From Dastarcus helophoroides (Eukaryota; Arthropoda; Insecta; Coleoptera; Bothrideridae), in assembly GCA_028583605.1 (NCBI GenBank), contig CM053327.1, positions 35,857,626 through 35,921,625 of the forward strand: DNA of 64,000 bases, read 5' to 3'. A program made the position numbers and the translations under genes. Under the pieces are notes generated by a model. That model worked only from the letters and a program-made list of their open reading frames with translations, had not been told where the DNA came from and made no database searches. Positions 1-12,094 of the stretch are shown one piece after another (within the stretch, counting starts at the first letter, position 1; every line of letters begins with the position of its first letter).

Positions 1-730
1 GCTGCCAAAATAAACAGCTTGTGTACTCAACACAGCACTCTCTCGATATCAGTCATCGATTTTATGTATGATTTTTTTTCGTTTCAGCAGAAGATTGGCG
101 ACCACATTAGCTTTCATTAGGGGATACGCATGTCAAAGAAATTCAATTACTTCGGCGGTATGCTACGTGAATAGCTCTCAAAAGACAAAAATGAGGATGA
201 TTTCCCACGAGAAATAAACCTATACTTTAGTGGTCCGAAGCAGATACACAAGTAATACTGTCAAACGTGAACGGCGTTTTCTAATACGCTCCTATCTGGA
301 AGTAATAGGTTTGGTGGGGCTTATGGGGTATTTTTTAATATTCTGGAACTTTGGGTATTGATAACGGTATTTATCGTCGTCACAAAAATTACTCGAAAAT
401 ATCCATAGACGCGATTATTACAGAGATACTTATCAATATTTTTACATCAGATTTGTTAATTAAACGTTGGTAGATAGAAATTCGCCAATATTTACAATCT
501 AGTGAATTTACACTTAAAAACGAGCAGCTTGATATTCTAATTGAGGCTTTGGACGAGAATTCGGATTAGAAGGAATATTCGTAGGGGCCTGTGATCCATG
601 GAACTTGTTAGCATAACAACGGCTAAACAAATTGATGGTATAACCACCGATGATGCTATAAAGCGAAACCTGGTCTGCTGTTAGTAGATAAGTAAAACCG
701 GTTCTTCCTCAAAATCCAGAGCTTCTGTTA
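1..730. other. No recognisable gene
   Basis: I read both strands and saw no long open frame, protein motif, or paired terminal repeats. It is probably intergenic or intronic DNA or very old transposon sequence. It ends where the inverted repeat starting at 731 begins. Confidence 0.5.
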
Positions 731-928
731 TGGAGGTCCATTGAGGTAAGTTTTGGTAAATCGAGTCAACTAAACAACCAAGTAAACAATCTAATCAACT
801 TATTTAGTTGGTTTTAGTTAGTTATTAAATTGGTTGTTTAGCTGTTTGTTTACTTGGTTGTTTAGCTGCTTGTTTACTTGATTGTTCAGTTGACTCATGG
901 TACCAAAACTGACCACATTGGACCTCTA
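731..928. repeat. Foldback (inverted repeat) of about 70-bp arms
   Basis: The left arm from 731 (tggaggtccattgagg, then gttttggtaaatcgagtcaac) is the reverse complement, with some mismatches, of the right arm ending near 928 (ggtaccaaaactgaccac, then attggacctct). The centre is made of short repeats of the ttgtttacttgg / ttgtttagctg type. It overlaps the start of the 466-bp tandem array, which reuses the right arm as the beginning of each unit. Confidence 0.7.
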
Positions 929-1575
929 TAAAAAAGTATCAATTTTAAGTTAGAACTGGCTTTGCTCTATCTACTAAGGTTCTGTAATGAAACAAGGAGA
1001 TATAAACCCACTCTCATAGAACCCTTGTATTTATGGGCGCAGGCGATAAGGTTCTCCACTAAAAATTGAAATACAGAAATTGTCCCCTGAAACCAAGAAA
1101 GATTAGTATCTCTCTGAAAATGACAGCTTATCAATCAAAACGCGTTAGAGCAACCTTTGTTGTGTTTTTTAATCTTTCTTGGTTTCAGGAGACAAGTTCT
1201 GTATTTCAATTTTTGAAGATAACCAGGGATCAGTCCCTTCCATCAAAAAAGGTACTCTACCTCAGTAAATCTTGCAGTATCTAGATACGAAACGCGTTGG
1301 AGAAACCTTTGTTGTGTTTTTTAATCTTTCTTGGTTTCAGGGAACAAGTTCTGTATTTTAATTTGGTGCCAAAACTGACCACAATGGACCTCTATAAAAA
1401 AGTATTAATTTTAAATTAGAACTGGCTTTGCTCTATCTACTAAGGTTCTGTAATGAAACAAAGAGATATAAACCCACTTTCATAGAACCCTTGTATTTAT
1501 GAGGGCAGGCGATAAGGTACTCCACTAAAAATTGAAATACAGAAATTGTCCCCTGAAACCAAGAAAGATTAGTAT

Positions 1576-1616
1576 CTCTCTGAAGATGACAGCTTGTCAA
1601 TCGAAACGCGTTAGAG
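1576..1616 (+). ncRNA. Hammerhead-like ribozyme motif (family 3), array unit 2
   Basis: In order the sequence shows stem I 5' strand CTCT, core CTGAAGA, a stem-loop of the TGACAGCTTGTCA type, GAAA, a CGCG palindrome closing through T, then AGAG, which pairs exactly with CTCT. This is the order of parts in a type I hammerhead. It departs from the canonical motif because the base after CTGAAGA is T rather than a purine paired across stem II, so there is extra sequence beside the stem. Activity is unproven; the structure is inferred by hand pairing. Confidence 0.5.
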
Positions 1617-2041
1617 CAACCTTTGTTGTGTCTTTTAATCTTTCTTGGTTTCAGAAGACAAGTTCTGTATTTCAATTTTTGAAGATAATCAAGGATCAGT
1701 CCCTTCCATCAAAAAAGGTACTCTACCTCAGTAAATCTTGCAGTATCTAGATATGAAACGCGTTGGAGAAACCTTTGTTGTGTTTTTTAATCTTTCTTGG
1801 TTTCAGGGAACAAGTTCTGTATTTTAATTTGGTGCCAAAACTGACCACAATGGACCTCTATAAAAAAGTATTAATTTTAAATTAGAACTGGCTTTGCTCT
1901 ATCTACTAAGGTTCTGTAATGAAACAAAGAGATATAAACCCACTTTCATAGAACCCTTGTATTTATGAGGGCAGGCGATAAGGTACTCCACTAAAAATTG
2001 AAATACAGAAATTGTCCCCTGAAACCAAGAAAGATTAGTAT

Positions 2042-2082
2042 CTCTCTGAAGATGACAGCTTGTCAATCGAAACGCGTTAGAG
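2042..2082 (+). ncRNA. Hammerhead-like ribozyme motif (family 3), array unit 3
   Basis: This has the same sequence as the motif one unit (466 bp) upstream: CTCT, CTGAAGA, stem-loop, GAAA, CGCGTT, AGAG. The exact spacing of two intact cores by one repeat length is what a rolling-circle or tandem self-cleaving repeat would show. Activity is not demonstrated. Confidence 0.5.
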
Positions 2083-2521
2083 CAACCTTTGTTGTGTCTT
2101 TTAATCTTTCTTGGTTTCAGAAGACAAGTTCTGTATTTCAATTTTTGAAGATAATCAAGGATCAGTCCCTTCCATCAAAAAAGGTACTCTACCTCAGTAA
2201 ATCTTGCAGTATCTAGATATGAAACGCGTTGGAGAAACCTTTGTTGTGTTTTTTAATCTTTCTTGGTTTCAGGGAACAAGTTCTGTATTTTAATTTTTGA
2301 AGATAACCAAGGACCAGTCCGTTTCACCAAAAAGGGTACTCTACCTCGGTAAATCTTGTAGTTTACCTAGATACTAAACTGAAATAGAATTTGCACCTGG
2401 AAACGCACTACACGCCACTATGTGGGCGTGTGGACACAACCTGGGGCTTTAAATCATGCTTAGGGCTATGGCTTTACCAAACCGTAAAGTTACCACGTTT
2501 AATCTATACTGCTGTGATTGG

Positions 2522-2985
2522 TAGAGATGGGTAGCGAACCGCGGACCTGTTCTTTTGCACCTAGTTCACTCGCAGAATCCGGTGCGCCTATAGTTCCTAT
2601 TTTAATTAACTAGGTTCGCAGGTTCAGCCGCTCAGTTAAGTTTGAGATTTTATATTAGATGGAATGCTGACCCGAAGACTAGACTAATTTGCTGACAGTA
2701 ATACTGCTGATGTTACCAAACCAAAAATACGGAATCTGTAGATGACGACAGCTCGATTCAATTCGTCCTTGGAATCACTGATATACGTTTACAAGTTACA
2801 ATGTAAAAAGTTCCGGCGTTCCGATCCCACCAAAAGATCAAAGAACTAAAGGAGCCACTAGATCTAAATACCTAATCAGACGCGCAGGTCTTGCACCTGT
2901 TGCACCTAGTTTGGTGCACCTAGTTCAAGATAAAAATCGAAGTAGGTGCACCTGTTTAAAAAAAAACCAGTATCGTCCATCTCTA
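2522..2985. mobile_element. Non-autonomous hAT-type MITE, 464 bp, 8-bp TSD
   Basis: The element starts tagagatggg and ends gtccatctcta, giving terminal inverted repeats of TAGAGATGG. It is flanked by an exact 8-bp direct repeat, GTGATTGG, at 2514-2521 and 2986-2993. Eight-base duplications and TAGAG-type ends are typical of hAT elements. The interior has repeated gcacctag-type motifs near both ends and no transposase, so it depends on an outside enzyme. Confidence 0.85.
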
Positions 2986-3199
2986 GTGATTGGTAGCATA
3001 GAAACAGTACAGGCAAAGAACCTGTTAAAGAACGCCCTAAAAAAAGGGTACCTACCTAAGGGCTGCGACAGGGGCTATGTGCACCACTCTAAAGGAAGCT
3101 ATATAGTCTGCACTAAATCTTTCTCTTCTAAATGAATTCATTAAGACACGGCCAAATTAACGGCTTACAGACTTAAGTCTTTAGGGAATTGGAGGCATA

Positions 3200-3790
3200 C
3201 AAGGGTGGTTATGCTATACTTGAAGACTTCAACAACAATCCTTTTACCTTAAGAAAATATAGCACTCCCAGGAAACTTTGCTTGGGATGGAATTGTAAGA
3301 TTCTAATTCCAAACAGTAAAGATTGGAAGAAAGCAGAAACGTGGTAGGTGAAGGAAATTACGTCTGGTTCACAGATGGATCCGGCCTTAGGACAAGATAC
3401 GGAGCTGGAGTCTATAGACCAAGCAATAATTACAAAGAAAAAGTATTTCAATGGAAGAACAGGCTTCGGTTTTTATGACTGAAGTATGGGCCATTGGAAA
3501 ATGCCAAAAATTCCAAATCAACATGAAGCTTCGTTGCTCAATCTACAATTCTACAAATCTTCAATCTACATCTGCATGGATAGCCGTCCAGCTTTATATA
3601 CATACAACCAGTTCGACCATAGCGTGGGACGTGTAAACCCTTAATAGACTAGGCAAAGCCAACAACGTTACACTTGTTTGGGTGCCTGGGCAGCAACATA
3701 CATGGCAACGAGGTCACCGACGAACTGGCAATAGGAAGCTCTGGGAAAATCCCACCAAACAGATTGTAGGTGTAGCATGCTGTAGGCAAC
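3200..3790 (+). pseudogene. Non-LTR retrotransposon RNase H remnant
   Basis: Translation gives an RNase H start, VWFTDGSG, from 3362, followed by a YGAGVY-like strand. Further on a serine-containing core (MDSRPAL-type) is seen near 3575, and the closing WVPG...HGNEVTDELA signature lies around 3680-3735. These are spread over different frames, so several frameshifts have broken the gene. The order matches the C-terminal RNase H of Jockey/R1/I-type LINEs, which removes the RNA strand during cDNA synthesis. No intact reverse transcriptase lies beside it. It is a dead fragment; the clade is uncertain. Confidence 0.65.
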
Positions 3791-3922
3791 AAAGCTTGAA
3801 TGGGTTCATTTAAACCGGTGAAGGAACATACTGCAGGCAAGCGAGTCTGCTGATGAATAAACCCCTGCAATCAAGGGCTGAAGTACTTATTGCAACGAAT
3901 GAAAGAAGACTATGATAGATAA

Positions 3923-4030
3923 AAATTGAAATACAAATATTGTCCCCTGAAATCAAGAAAGATTAAAAAATACAACAGAGGTTGCTCTAACGCGTTTCGA
4001 TGGTCAAGCAATCATCTTCAGAGAGATTAA
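3923..4030 (-). repeat. Dispersed hammerhead-like family 3, minus-strand copy
   Basis: The segment starts aaaaattgaaatacaaat and continues through cctgaaatcaagaaagatt. On the minus strand the core is at 3985-4025: CTCT, CTGAAGA, an imperfect stem-loop, CGAAAC, GCGTT, AGAG. The stem II arms carry mismatches, so this copy is probably inactive. Confidence 0.6.
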
Positions 4031-4278
4031 TTTAAAAATGCTGTTTTAACATTGGAAATGTTTATGTTGAGATATGGGGTGAAGTTTCGGGTTTTCGTTC
4101 AAGCTTGAAGAACAAGGTGTCGGTCGGTCGGACATACTCGGATCGCCAGTCGAGCGCTCTCGGCGTCGAGAGGCCGACATATTCACACACTCTATGAGAG
4201 AATGTTAAGTTTACAGTTCACCGCAGTGCACCATATTCGTTTAACCCAGTGACGTTTCATTGGATAAGGCTATCAGCT

Positions 4279-4486
4279 ATGGATATTAAGAGTATGAAAA
4301 ATAGCGAAAAGTGTAAGACATATTGAGAGCGTAAAAAACGTTTACGAGAGATTGAAAATAGAGAATCTAGTGAGTTAAGTACGAAAACACCACTAACAAA
4401 AACTGAACACAGTAGGCGGTATTGTGAGCATGTAAAGATGCGCAAACTTAAAAGTTCTGAAGTTTACACGGGTTACTCAAGTCAGC
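4279..4486 (+). pseudogene. Fragment of a basic, transposon-like protein (weak)
   Basis: From the ATG at 4279 one frame reads about 70 codons with one TGA at 4324-4326. It has a basic ERKKRLREIENRE-type segment and a later RRYCEHVKMRK segment. Such repeated Y-x-E-R/K-K modules occur in several insect transposon proteins (Helitron and others), but I cannot name the family. It is a short broken fragment with no clear element boundary. Confidence 0.25.
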
Positions 4487-7169
4487 GCCCCTTTAGTGAG
4501 GGGTTATAATTCCATTATTATGCTGTAAACTCTTACCCTAAATCCAATTCACGTACTGTCTTGAAGTACTCAGTAAACGAATGTGGTAAAATATCTGCAC
4601 TTATAATTTTTACGGCTCAAATAAATGTAAATTACTTTTACAATAAAGTTGACAAATTTTTGCTTGTAGATTAAATATATTTTAATATTTCATTGTTTTC
4701 GCTTTGTATTAAAATATTTCTTTCAAGAGCCATGAGCATAGATGCCTTAATATTATTTTGATTTAAATTATTTCGTAGTCTATTTGGTTATACGAGTATA
4801 TTTCAATTTTAAAAATAATCTTTCAGAAGAAACTTGGCTAATGGAAATTGTAAATTTAGAAAAGATAAACATTGCAGAAATAACCTTAAAAATAGAAAAA
4901 AGTCGAAAGAAAAATATTTGAATATTCAAGTTTTCACTCGAAATCTCAAGTCGAATACTTCGATATTAAGGTCGAAAATAAAAAAAAATAGCTAAATAAG
5001 GCCAAAATTTTGAATTCAGAAAAGTTGCGAGAAAAATAGTAAAAAAAATAGACAATTTTAGGAAAATATTCCAGGATTTCAAAAAATTCATAATGTTCTA
5101 AAATTTCAAAACATAGGTCAACATTTTGAGGTTAAAGATAAAACTTTGCAACTAAATCAAAATCATTTGAAAAAAATTAAAATATTTCATTTAAAGTCAA
5201 GATTTTAAATAAATGACTTGTGTTCTTAAAAAAAAGAGTCTTGATTAAATTTAAAACCTTAAAAATATAAAATTAAAGCTTTAACACTGGTTGAAACCTT
5301 TATTGTAAGAGTAGAAAGTAAAGTTTAAATTTTGGGATTTTAAAATTTGAGGCAACCCACCACTCATGATTTAATAAAAAAAGGGGGTTTTAAATTTCGA
5401 AAAAAAAGTTGACGTTTCAAAATTTCGATAAAAAATCTTGAGTTTTCGATTTTATATATTTGTAATTTAAAGAATTTTTTAGGCTGAGGTCAAAATTTCG
5501 AAAATAAGTTAAAATCTTTAGAAATATTTAGAATTTATTATTTAACATAAAAATTTTAAACAAAACATAAATATTTATTGACAGTTCAATTAAAATAAAT
5601 GACATTTTGAAAGGTTGAGGAATTTTGTAAAAAAGTCATAATTTCAAGAAAATACGCTATATTTATTTTTTTAATGCAACAACTTGGGTTAGACTCACAA
5701 GACTGATGTTCAAATTTTGAATCCGTTTGAAATCCGAAGTTTTAAGAAAAAACACAAAAATTGCAAGTTTGATGTAAAAATTTAAAAAAGTCGAAATTGT
5801 GGAAAAAATTTATTAAATTTCGGAAAAGTCCAAAATTTGTGTTTATAATTATTTTGAAAGCATAAACGCATAATTTTGTAAAGAAGAGTAAAAATTTGGA
5901 GAGAGTACTTCAAATCTATTTTTCACAAATTTTCGACATTTTGAGTTTCGTTCAAATGAAAAAGTCAATAAGTTGACAATGAAAATTTTTTATGAACGTA
6001 AATCCCAAAGAAATTATCAGTGATTGACAACTGCAAGGTTTTAATACATTTGAATTGCTATCATAACAAACTTTCTGATGGAAAATTCTCATTTTTTGGA
6101 TGTAGAATGGAAATTGTTACTGCTCTAGACTGTTTTATAAATTTGTGTATCTTAGTAATTCAAATCATCGTAAAAACGTGAAAGAAAATAGATTTCTGGA
6201 GGATTTTCTTTAGATTAGAAAATTTTAACCTCGCTGGATAAATAAGACGTCAAAATTACCCTTGAGGGATCAACCAAAATAATCAATAAGTAATCGAGTG
6301 CCGGGTTCGCTACGTTCTCTTCTAAAAAAAAAGTAGAGCACACTTGATACATTTGAACATCCGATAAAACTGTAACTGACATAAATTGAAATGTATTATT
6401 ATTAAACGGCGCGAGTATAATTAAATACCATATATGTTGCTAAATTAAAGCCCTTATCGCTTCCCATTTTCGTTTTTAGATTCATCTAAGTGTTCAATTC
6501 ATTACGACAAGCGTATTTTTGATATTAAGAAATTTCATTATCTTTGCGATTCTGTGGAGGGAGATTCAAGTGACGTTATTGAATCATTGTCAGTATCAGC
6601 TAATTATTATTATTAATTAATTATGCAAGATCGCTTTAAAATAAAAGAACAGGTCCAACTGTCCTAAACATTTTTTAATTCACAAAAACCACACAACCCG
6701 GTCTAAGACAACTAATTAACTGTATTAAAGGTTTTAGAGCTTTCGGCAAAAAAAGGGAATTAATTTTATTTATTCCCATAATAGCCGAAAAATTAAACGA
6801 TCATGCAAAGCGAAAATGGCAATCAGTACAACCAGTACAGCTCTAGTTTTAATTAGAAATAGGTGCAGTAACTTTAAACAATGTCCAGCGTTGGTAATCC
6901 AGGGTGTCGAGCTAACATCATTACTTCAGCATTAGTTAAAAAATTGTAATTTTCTTTAAAAGAGTTTGAAGTAATGTACCATATGAATCAAATCACATCT
7001 AAACGAATTCACGTGTGATCTGGAGTAAGATAAACAAAATCACAGAACCAACCTCAATTTTTAAGATTGATAAATTTGCCATTCAACTGCCCTCTAATGT
7101 TTTTTTCGATGATCCTGATTTCAATGCGAAATAATCTAAATAGATTTATTAACTGAAACAAGTGTGTAG
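4487..7169. other. AT-rich low-complexity DNA, no gene
   Basis: From about 4800 to 6080 the plus strand is dominated by degenerate purine-rich units such as gtcgaaattttgaaaa and aaaattt. From 6100 to 7160 the sequence is AT-rich but more ordinary. No coding frame, structured RNA or paired ends were seen. Confidence 0.6.
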
Positions 7170-7894
7170 TATGAGGTGCCGTTCAGGACATAATAATTTT
7201 TTATGAATATTTAATAAATCAAACAATTTATATTAAATTTGAAATTATATATTATTTCTTTCTTGCAGTATATTTAATTTTAATGAATATGGATATTTTA
7301 ATCTTCTGTTAAAAATTTTATATAAATATTCTTAAATATCTCTTATAAAGATTTTATGTGATTTCAAAAATATTTATATAAAGTGTGATATATCAAACCA
7401 CCGTAGCGGGCGCTAGAAGCGCTGGAACTTAAATTAAGGTTTGAAACTTTTTTTATTTTATTATTTATTTATTTATTATTATTTTGTTATTATTATTATT
7501 ATTATTAGCAGCATGCTGTCACTTTTTATGTCAGATTTTAGTGCTATTGATAAATATGTAAATATAATCAAGATTCAGGTGGCGACAACGAAAAATAAAA
7601 TTGATATATAAATAATACCATACTCCATGCCCGATTCGTGCGGCTACTATCGCCTCTCACGGTCGTTTCATGTATCGCAGTTTATATAAATATTTTTAAA
7701 ACCACATAAAACTTTCATATAAAATATTTAAATAGATTTATGTAAAATTTCTATCAGGAGAATATAAATATTCATTTTTACAGAAATGAAGTATATTTCA
7801 AGAACGAAACTATATATAATTTAAAATTTTACATATATTGTTTGATTTATTAAATATTCATGAAAAATAATTATGTTGTGAACGGCGCCTCATA
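7170..7894. mobile_element. Long-TIR non-autonomous element, 725 bp
   Basis: The left end tatgaggtgccgttcagg is mirrored by the right end ggcgcctcata (reverse complement tatgaggcgccgttcac). The match continues inward for about 240 bp on each side through aatatttaataaatcaaac and aaaatatttatataaa. The middle, about 7425-7650, carries ATT-rich microsatellite and no open frame. The flanks contain gtgta-type sequence on both sides, but no clean target duplication could be set, so the superfamily is open. Confidence 0.75.
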
Positions 7895-10020
7895 GTGTAC
7901 TGTTCCTTCGAATATTTAACAACAATCAATTTAAATACCCGAATAGTGATCGACATCGGCAGTTCAGATTTCTAGCCCAATATTCGGAATGCAGTAGACC
8001 CGTCTAAAAATGTTTGGAAGGTGTTATCGGAAAATCAATTTTGGCGAACTATAGAGTACTTCTCCCTTATAGTCCGAAACTTTTTGAAAAAGAGCATCTT
8101 GTAATTTGAATAATTACATATAAAAATGATGAGATAAAATCTATACTTAAGATTATACAATATTAAACTTCACGAATTAAGCAACAACAAAATAATAATA
8201 ATAAATAACACAAGGTTTATTACAGAATTAACGTAATACGTATTGTTGTAAATCAATACATATTTTATATAATTATTATTATTTACTACTTCGAAGATAC
8301 ATAGATAATTGTCGTGGTGAATTACAAGGGATGTCGGATAAAACAAGGGTCTTCGTCACTAAGATTCTAGCCTTAATAATCTAAATAAATAAAGGTTTCA
8401 TATTTCAACACGATCGGTAAAGAGGTTATGAAATGATTAATTAAATTATTTTTTATAACAACTTTGAAAGTCTGCAATTCGAAAAGTAAACATTTTTTAT
8501 TAATTTTTTTTCGTAATTCGCATTTATTTATCATTCCGAATCAACTTCCAACGTTGTCTTTGAAATTTGTAAATACCCTGTATAACCTTGTATGTTAAAT
8601 AAAGTGTTAATTATGTTTCTATTTGGTGTTATCATTTCCAATGTCTCCGTTGGTTGCAAGGATTGCGAAATCTGTGAATTTTTTTTCAAAAGTATGACTC
8701 TCCTTGAAAATTATTTAATTTCAATTTATAAAAATGTTGACTTTGAAAATGTTGATCTTTTGAATGTTTCGACCTAACACCTAACCCTAAAATTAACCCC
8801 TATATACGAAGAATATATACTTTGTGCATGATCGAAAACTATGATAAAAGACGCAATTTTCAGGAAAAAAAACGAATTTAAAGAAAGAAAATCGCAATTT
8901 TCAAAAACATTGTTTTCAAGTTGAATTTACATAAAATCAATTTCTCGAAATCTCCAAAAATATTTTATTAACATGTCGATCTAATTTAAAAGAGAAAGTG
9001 AACATTTTCAGGCCATAAAACCATTTGAGGTAAAAGTCGTACTTTGTTGAAAAAGACAAATAATCATAAAAATGACAAAATTTGGAAATAAATGAACCAT
9101 TTTTGAAAACGTCCAAAAAATACGATTTTGAAAATAAAATCGAAATTTCAAATAAGGCAAATTTTGAAGTACAAGCGAATTTTAGGTAAAGACTATTTTA
9201 GAGAACTTCAAAATTCTTAAAAAAAGACAAATTTACCAGAAAAAAGAAAAAACTTACAGAAATATTAAACATCGGATATTGAGACAAAAATCGAGATTTA
9301 CTGAAAAAGACAAGCTTTAGGAAACCAGTCAAAATTTCTAAAAAAATCAGAATCTAAAAGATCGACATTTTCAGCTAAATGTTCAGAAAAATATCAGATT
9401 CTGAAAAAAAGCGAAATTTCGAGAAAACTTTGAAATGAACCAAAAATTTTGCAAAGAAAGTCAAATTAAAAGAAAAGGCAAAATTAAAAAAAAAAATGTC
9501 AAAACCTGGAGAAAAAGACGAGAAAACTTTTGAGAACAAAATCTGAATTTTGAGAAAAACGTTTAATCTTAGTGAAATTTCGAAATTTCCCAAAAAGAAT
9601 CAGATTTTATCGAAATTTAGAAAACGCAAATTTTAAATAAATAGTCGAATATTTACTTTCTTTTGACTCCTCAAATCAGAGGAAGACAGGTGCCCTACAT
9701 TATCTCGTAGAAAATGTCAAATATTGTGATATACATCGAAATTTTGACAAACAAGTTGAAACTTCCAGAAATTTGGATTAAAAAAGAGTTGAAATTTACA
9801 ACGATATTTTCTTCGTAATTTTTGTCCTTTCACAAAAATTCCAACAAATATACTTTTTTATCAGAAAATCGACCAAATTTTGAGGGAAAGGCAAATTTTA
9901 ATAAACAAACTGAAATTTTCAGAATTCAAAAAAAAAATCGAAATTTTCAGAAAAGTCAAATTTCGAGAAATGACGAAATTTCAGAAAAAAACCAATGAAC
10001 TTTTAAATTCGAAATTTTGA
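7895..10020. other. AT-rich DNA then purine-type low-complexity block
   Basis: 7895-8790 is AT-rich DNA without recognisable features. From about 8800 to 10020 the plus strand is the purine-rich form of the degenerate GTCGAAATTTT repeat also seen inside the large hAT-like elements. No convincing gene was seen. Confidence 0.55.
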
Positions 10021-10029
10021 CAGTCATGT

Positions 10030-10165
10030 CATCGTACCATACTGATGAGGCCAAGGAAGGCGGAAACTAGTCTATGGTTGCGGTTGTACATATTTTCAAT
10101 TTTAAGCACGTTTAACTGTTTAATTACAGAACATTTAATTGGTTATTAGTCATGTTTAATAAAAG
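10030..10165 (+). repeat. Truncated hammerhead satellite unit (family 1), plus strand
   Basis: The segment matches the 17-18 kb ribozyme repeat through ccaaggaaggcggaaactag, tatggttgcggttgtac and on to gaacatttaattgg. The hammerhead core CTGATGA at 10041-10047 is present and stem I inner pairing CCATA/TATGG is perfect. The base closing stem II is G instead of C (ggcg before gaaa), and the outer stem I strand is lost at the 5' truncation. It is therefore a decayed, probably inactive copy embedded in low-complexity DNA. Confidence 0.7.
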
Positions 10166-10289
10166 AAGACGAATTTTATAAATAAATGCCAAATTTTAAA
10201 AGAAACAGATAAATTTTGTAAAAAAATTTGAGAAAAAGATAGAAATTTTGAAAAAAGGATAAATTCTGAGGAATTGGAAAGTCCCCCAA

Positions 10290-10705
10290 TTGAATAAATA
10301 TAAATTTTCAGTTTGCTGCATGAACCTATGGGTTTTCAAGTGGGAGACGAGTTTTTCTTCAACATTAACTTTGCTGATGATCAAATGTTAATAGCCCAAG
10401 ATGCTTATAACTTGGAGTTCAAGCTCAGAATTTTATACAACACCAACAATAAATGGGGACTCAATACTAATATTGATAAAACTGAAGAGCTAGTATTAAA
10501 TTCGGACACTATATTTTAAATCATGGTTAATGACAACTCACCCATTAAACAAGTAGAAAAAACTAGATACTTAGGAGTTACCATCACTAAAGAAATGATA
10601 GGACATGCAAAAATTAAAAACCAAATAGAAGAGAGTAGTTTCTGTCTGGTCAAAATTTCAAAATGGAGACAAATTTGCACCTCCGAGACATTTGCGATTA
10701 ATGCA
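10290..10705 (+). pseudogene. Non-LTR retrotransposon RT fragment (FADD motif)
   Basis: The frame starting near 10313 reads NINFADDQMLIAQD, the reverse transcriptase catalytic motif (F/Y-A-D-D), followed by a KWGLNTNIDKTE segment typical of the thumb region. After a stop at 10517-10519 the same frame continues from 10523 with TRYLGVTIT and further RT-C-terminal sequence. The left end is truncated. At the right end the sequence switches abruptly into a different LINE near 10700. The C-terminal piece at 13920-14325 may belong to the same kind of element. Confidence 0.7.
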
Positions 10706-11500
10706 GGGGTGCCTTAGGAGTCTGTTCTATCTCCTACTCTATTTATGTTACCCATAAACGATCTCTTAGTTTCAACTTCCAATCATATACACATCAGGAA
10801 AGTCAAACACTGTCCATAGGGAGAATGTTAATAAGAAATTTAATATTGAGAGCTAATAGTGGGATAAATGGGCGGCGCCTTGTATTCTCCTACACCGGTG
10901 TAAACAATTCAACGCAGAGCGCAGCGATCAGTGCTGATGGAGATTTCAGTAGTACATCATAGCTTCTAACGTGTTTTGTTACGGGATTACTACTGGCTGG
11001 CAACAATTTTATTAAAATTTGTGTACCACATGCTGTTGTTCTTTTAGTACGTTGATTAAATTAACGTCTAAGGCAAAATAAACCTGATATTCTTTGATAA
11101 CCAAAATAAATAAACGAGATTTCTTAAACAAAATAGATAATAATTCTAATGAAGAATAAACAAAATAACTGTTTAAATATTACAATATAAGGGGTTCAAA
11201 TAGGCCCCTAAGCTGTGCTAAACAATATTCCAGTTTGTTGTAAAACTCTCGACGAGTTTTTTCTAACATCTAAACTGGAAGATACGAGCATGCTGCGTCA
11301 AAGTAGGGGAATACGTTCAGCGGCCGTAGAAAACTATGGAAGGGACAATTCTTAGCGTTTTACATGGACAATGAAAATTTTTCCTTATCTGTATACAGCT
11401 ACGTAGATGATAGTAACCTTGTGTCGTCTTTTTTCTCGGACAAACCATTATTTATCGCTGCTTCAGATCGACTAAGGAAACAGCCAGAGACTAAATAGAC
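10700..11500 (+). pseudogene. CR1/Jockey-like LINE, RT core pieces
   Basis: At 10700-10800 the translation contains AGVP-x-ESVLSPTLFM-x-PINDLL, the RT block preceding the catalytic site, with a TAG in place of the usual Q codon. The catalytic block follows only at about 11390-11450 as YVDDSNLVSSFFS (Y-x-D-D). The intervening 570 bp (about 10830-11380) carries no RT and is probably an insertion or rearranged DNA. The copy is dead. Confidence 0.55.
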
Positions 11501-11504
11501 TGAA

Positions 11505-12090
11505 CGTTTCAATGTTGTCTCATGCGTACAGTTGAAGCTAAAATCCGGGGAAGTGGGGAGGTGCTTTCCACTACTCTTTGATATGGTCGGATTAAGTAAA
11601 ATTTATAAATACAAAACTTGCCGCGTAACGGTTCTAACGATTTAGATGAAACTTTAGAATTAGGGGCTTTTGGACCAATAGGATAATTTTTATAAGTACT
11701 TTTTGGTAAAAGTTCAGGAGAACTATTTTCAAAGACATCTTGGTTTAATAGTAACATAATTTTCTTTCAATACGCGACGCCTGTGTACAATATTGTTAAG
11801 CCGGTGCTGTAAACACGTCATGATTGCAGTGAAATGGCGACGCGCCCACGCCGATAATTGAATATTTATATATTTTATTTTTACCTCCCCAAAGAATGAA
11901 ACTCTTGATTTTCCTTTACTAATGTGTTCACTGAGGTTTCAACAATGATCCACAATACACTTCCCCATATTTACAGCCCATTTTCTTTAAAAAAAAACCG
12001 ATGTTATCTTCGCAAAGGTCTGTCAAATAATAAAAGGGCATTGCGAGCTAGATGGAGCCAGGCTTTCGCCAGGCTTTCAACTGGCTTCAC
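11505..12090. other. Unassigned sequence splitting the LINE
   Basis: This lies between the Y-x-D-D block and the downstream LINE thumb region. It includes an open frame of 82 codons on the minus strand (11509-11757) with no motif I recognise. It may be an insertion, but no terminal repeats were identified. Confidence 0.35.
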
Positions 12091-12094
12091 TGCT

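Larger units (their letters stand above)
899..2296 (+). repeat. Tandem array, three units of 466 bp, with hammerhead-like core
   Basis: Units start at 899, 1365 and 1831, each with ggtaccaaaactgacc or ggtgccaaaactgacc, so the period is 466 bp. Units 2 and 3 are almost identical; unit 1 is more diverged. Each unit holds a palindrome whose arms read aaaattgaaatacaga...cctgaaaccaagaaagatt and the reverse complement. The loop contains the hammerhead-like core annotated at 1576 and 2042. In unit 1 the core is mutated (ctgaaaatg and caaaacg near 1110-1150). Short open frames of 72-80 codons repeat at the same period and are by-products of the repeat, not genes. Confidence 0.9.

Noticed and set aside
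8592..8777. 61-codon frame starting with a hydrophobic, signal-peptide-like run and then Cys residues
   Set aside because: It lies in AT-rich DNA where hydrophobic residues arise by composition, and it has no recognisable domain or splice or promoter context. A Cys-rich secreted peptide cannot be excluded, but there is not enough support to list it.
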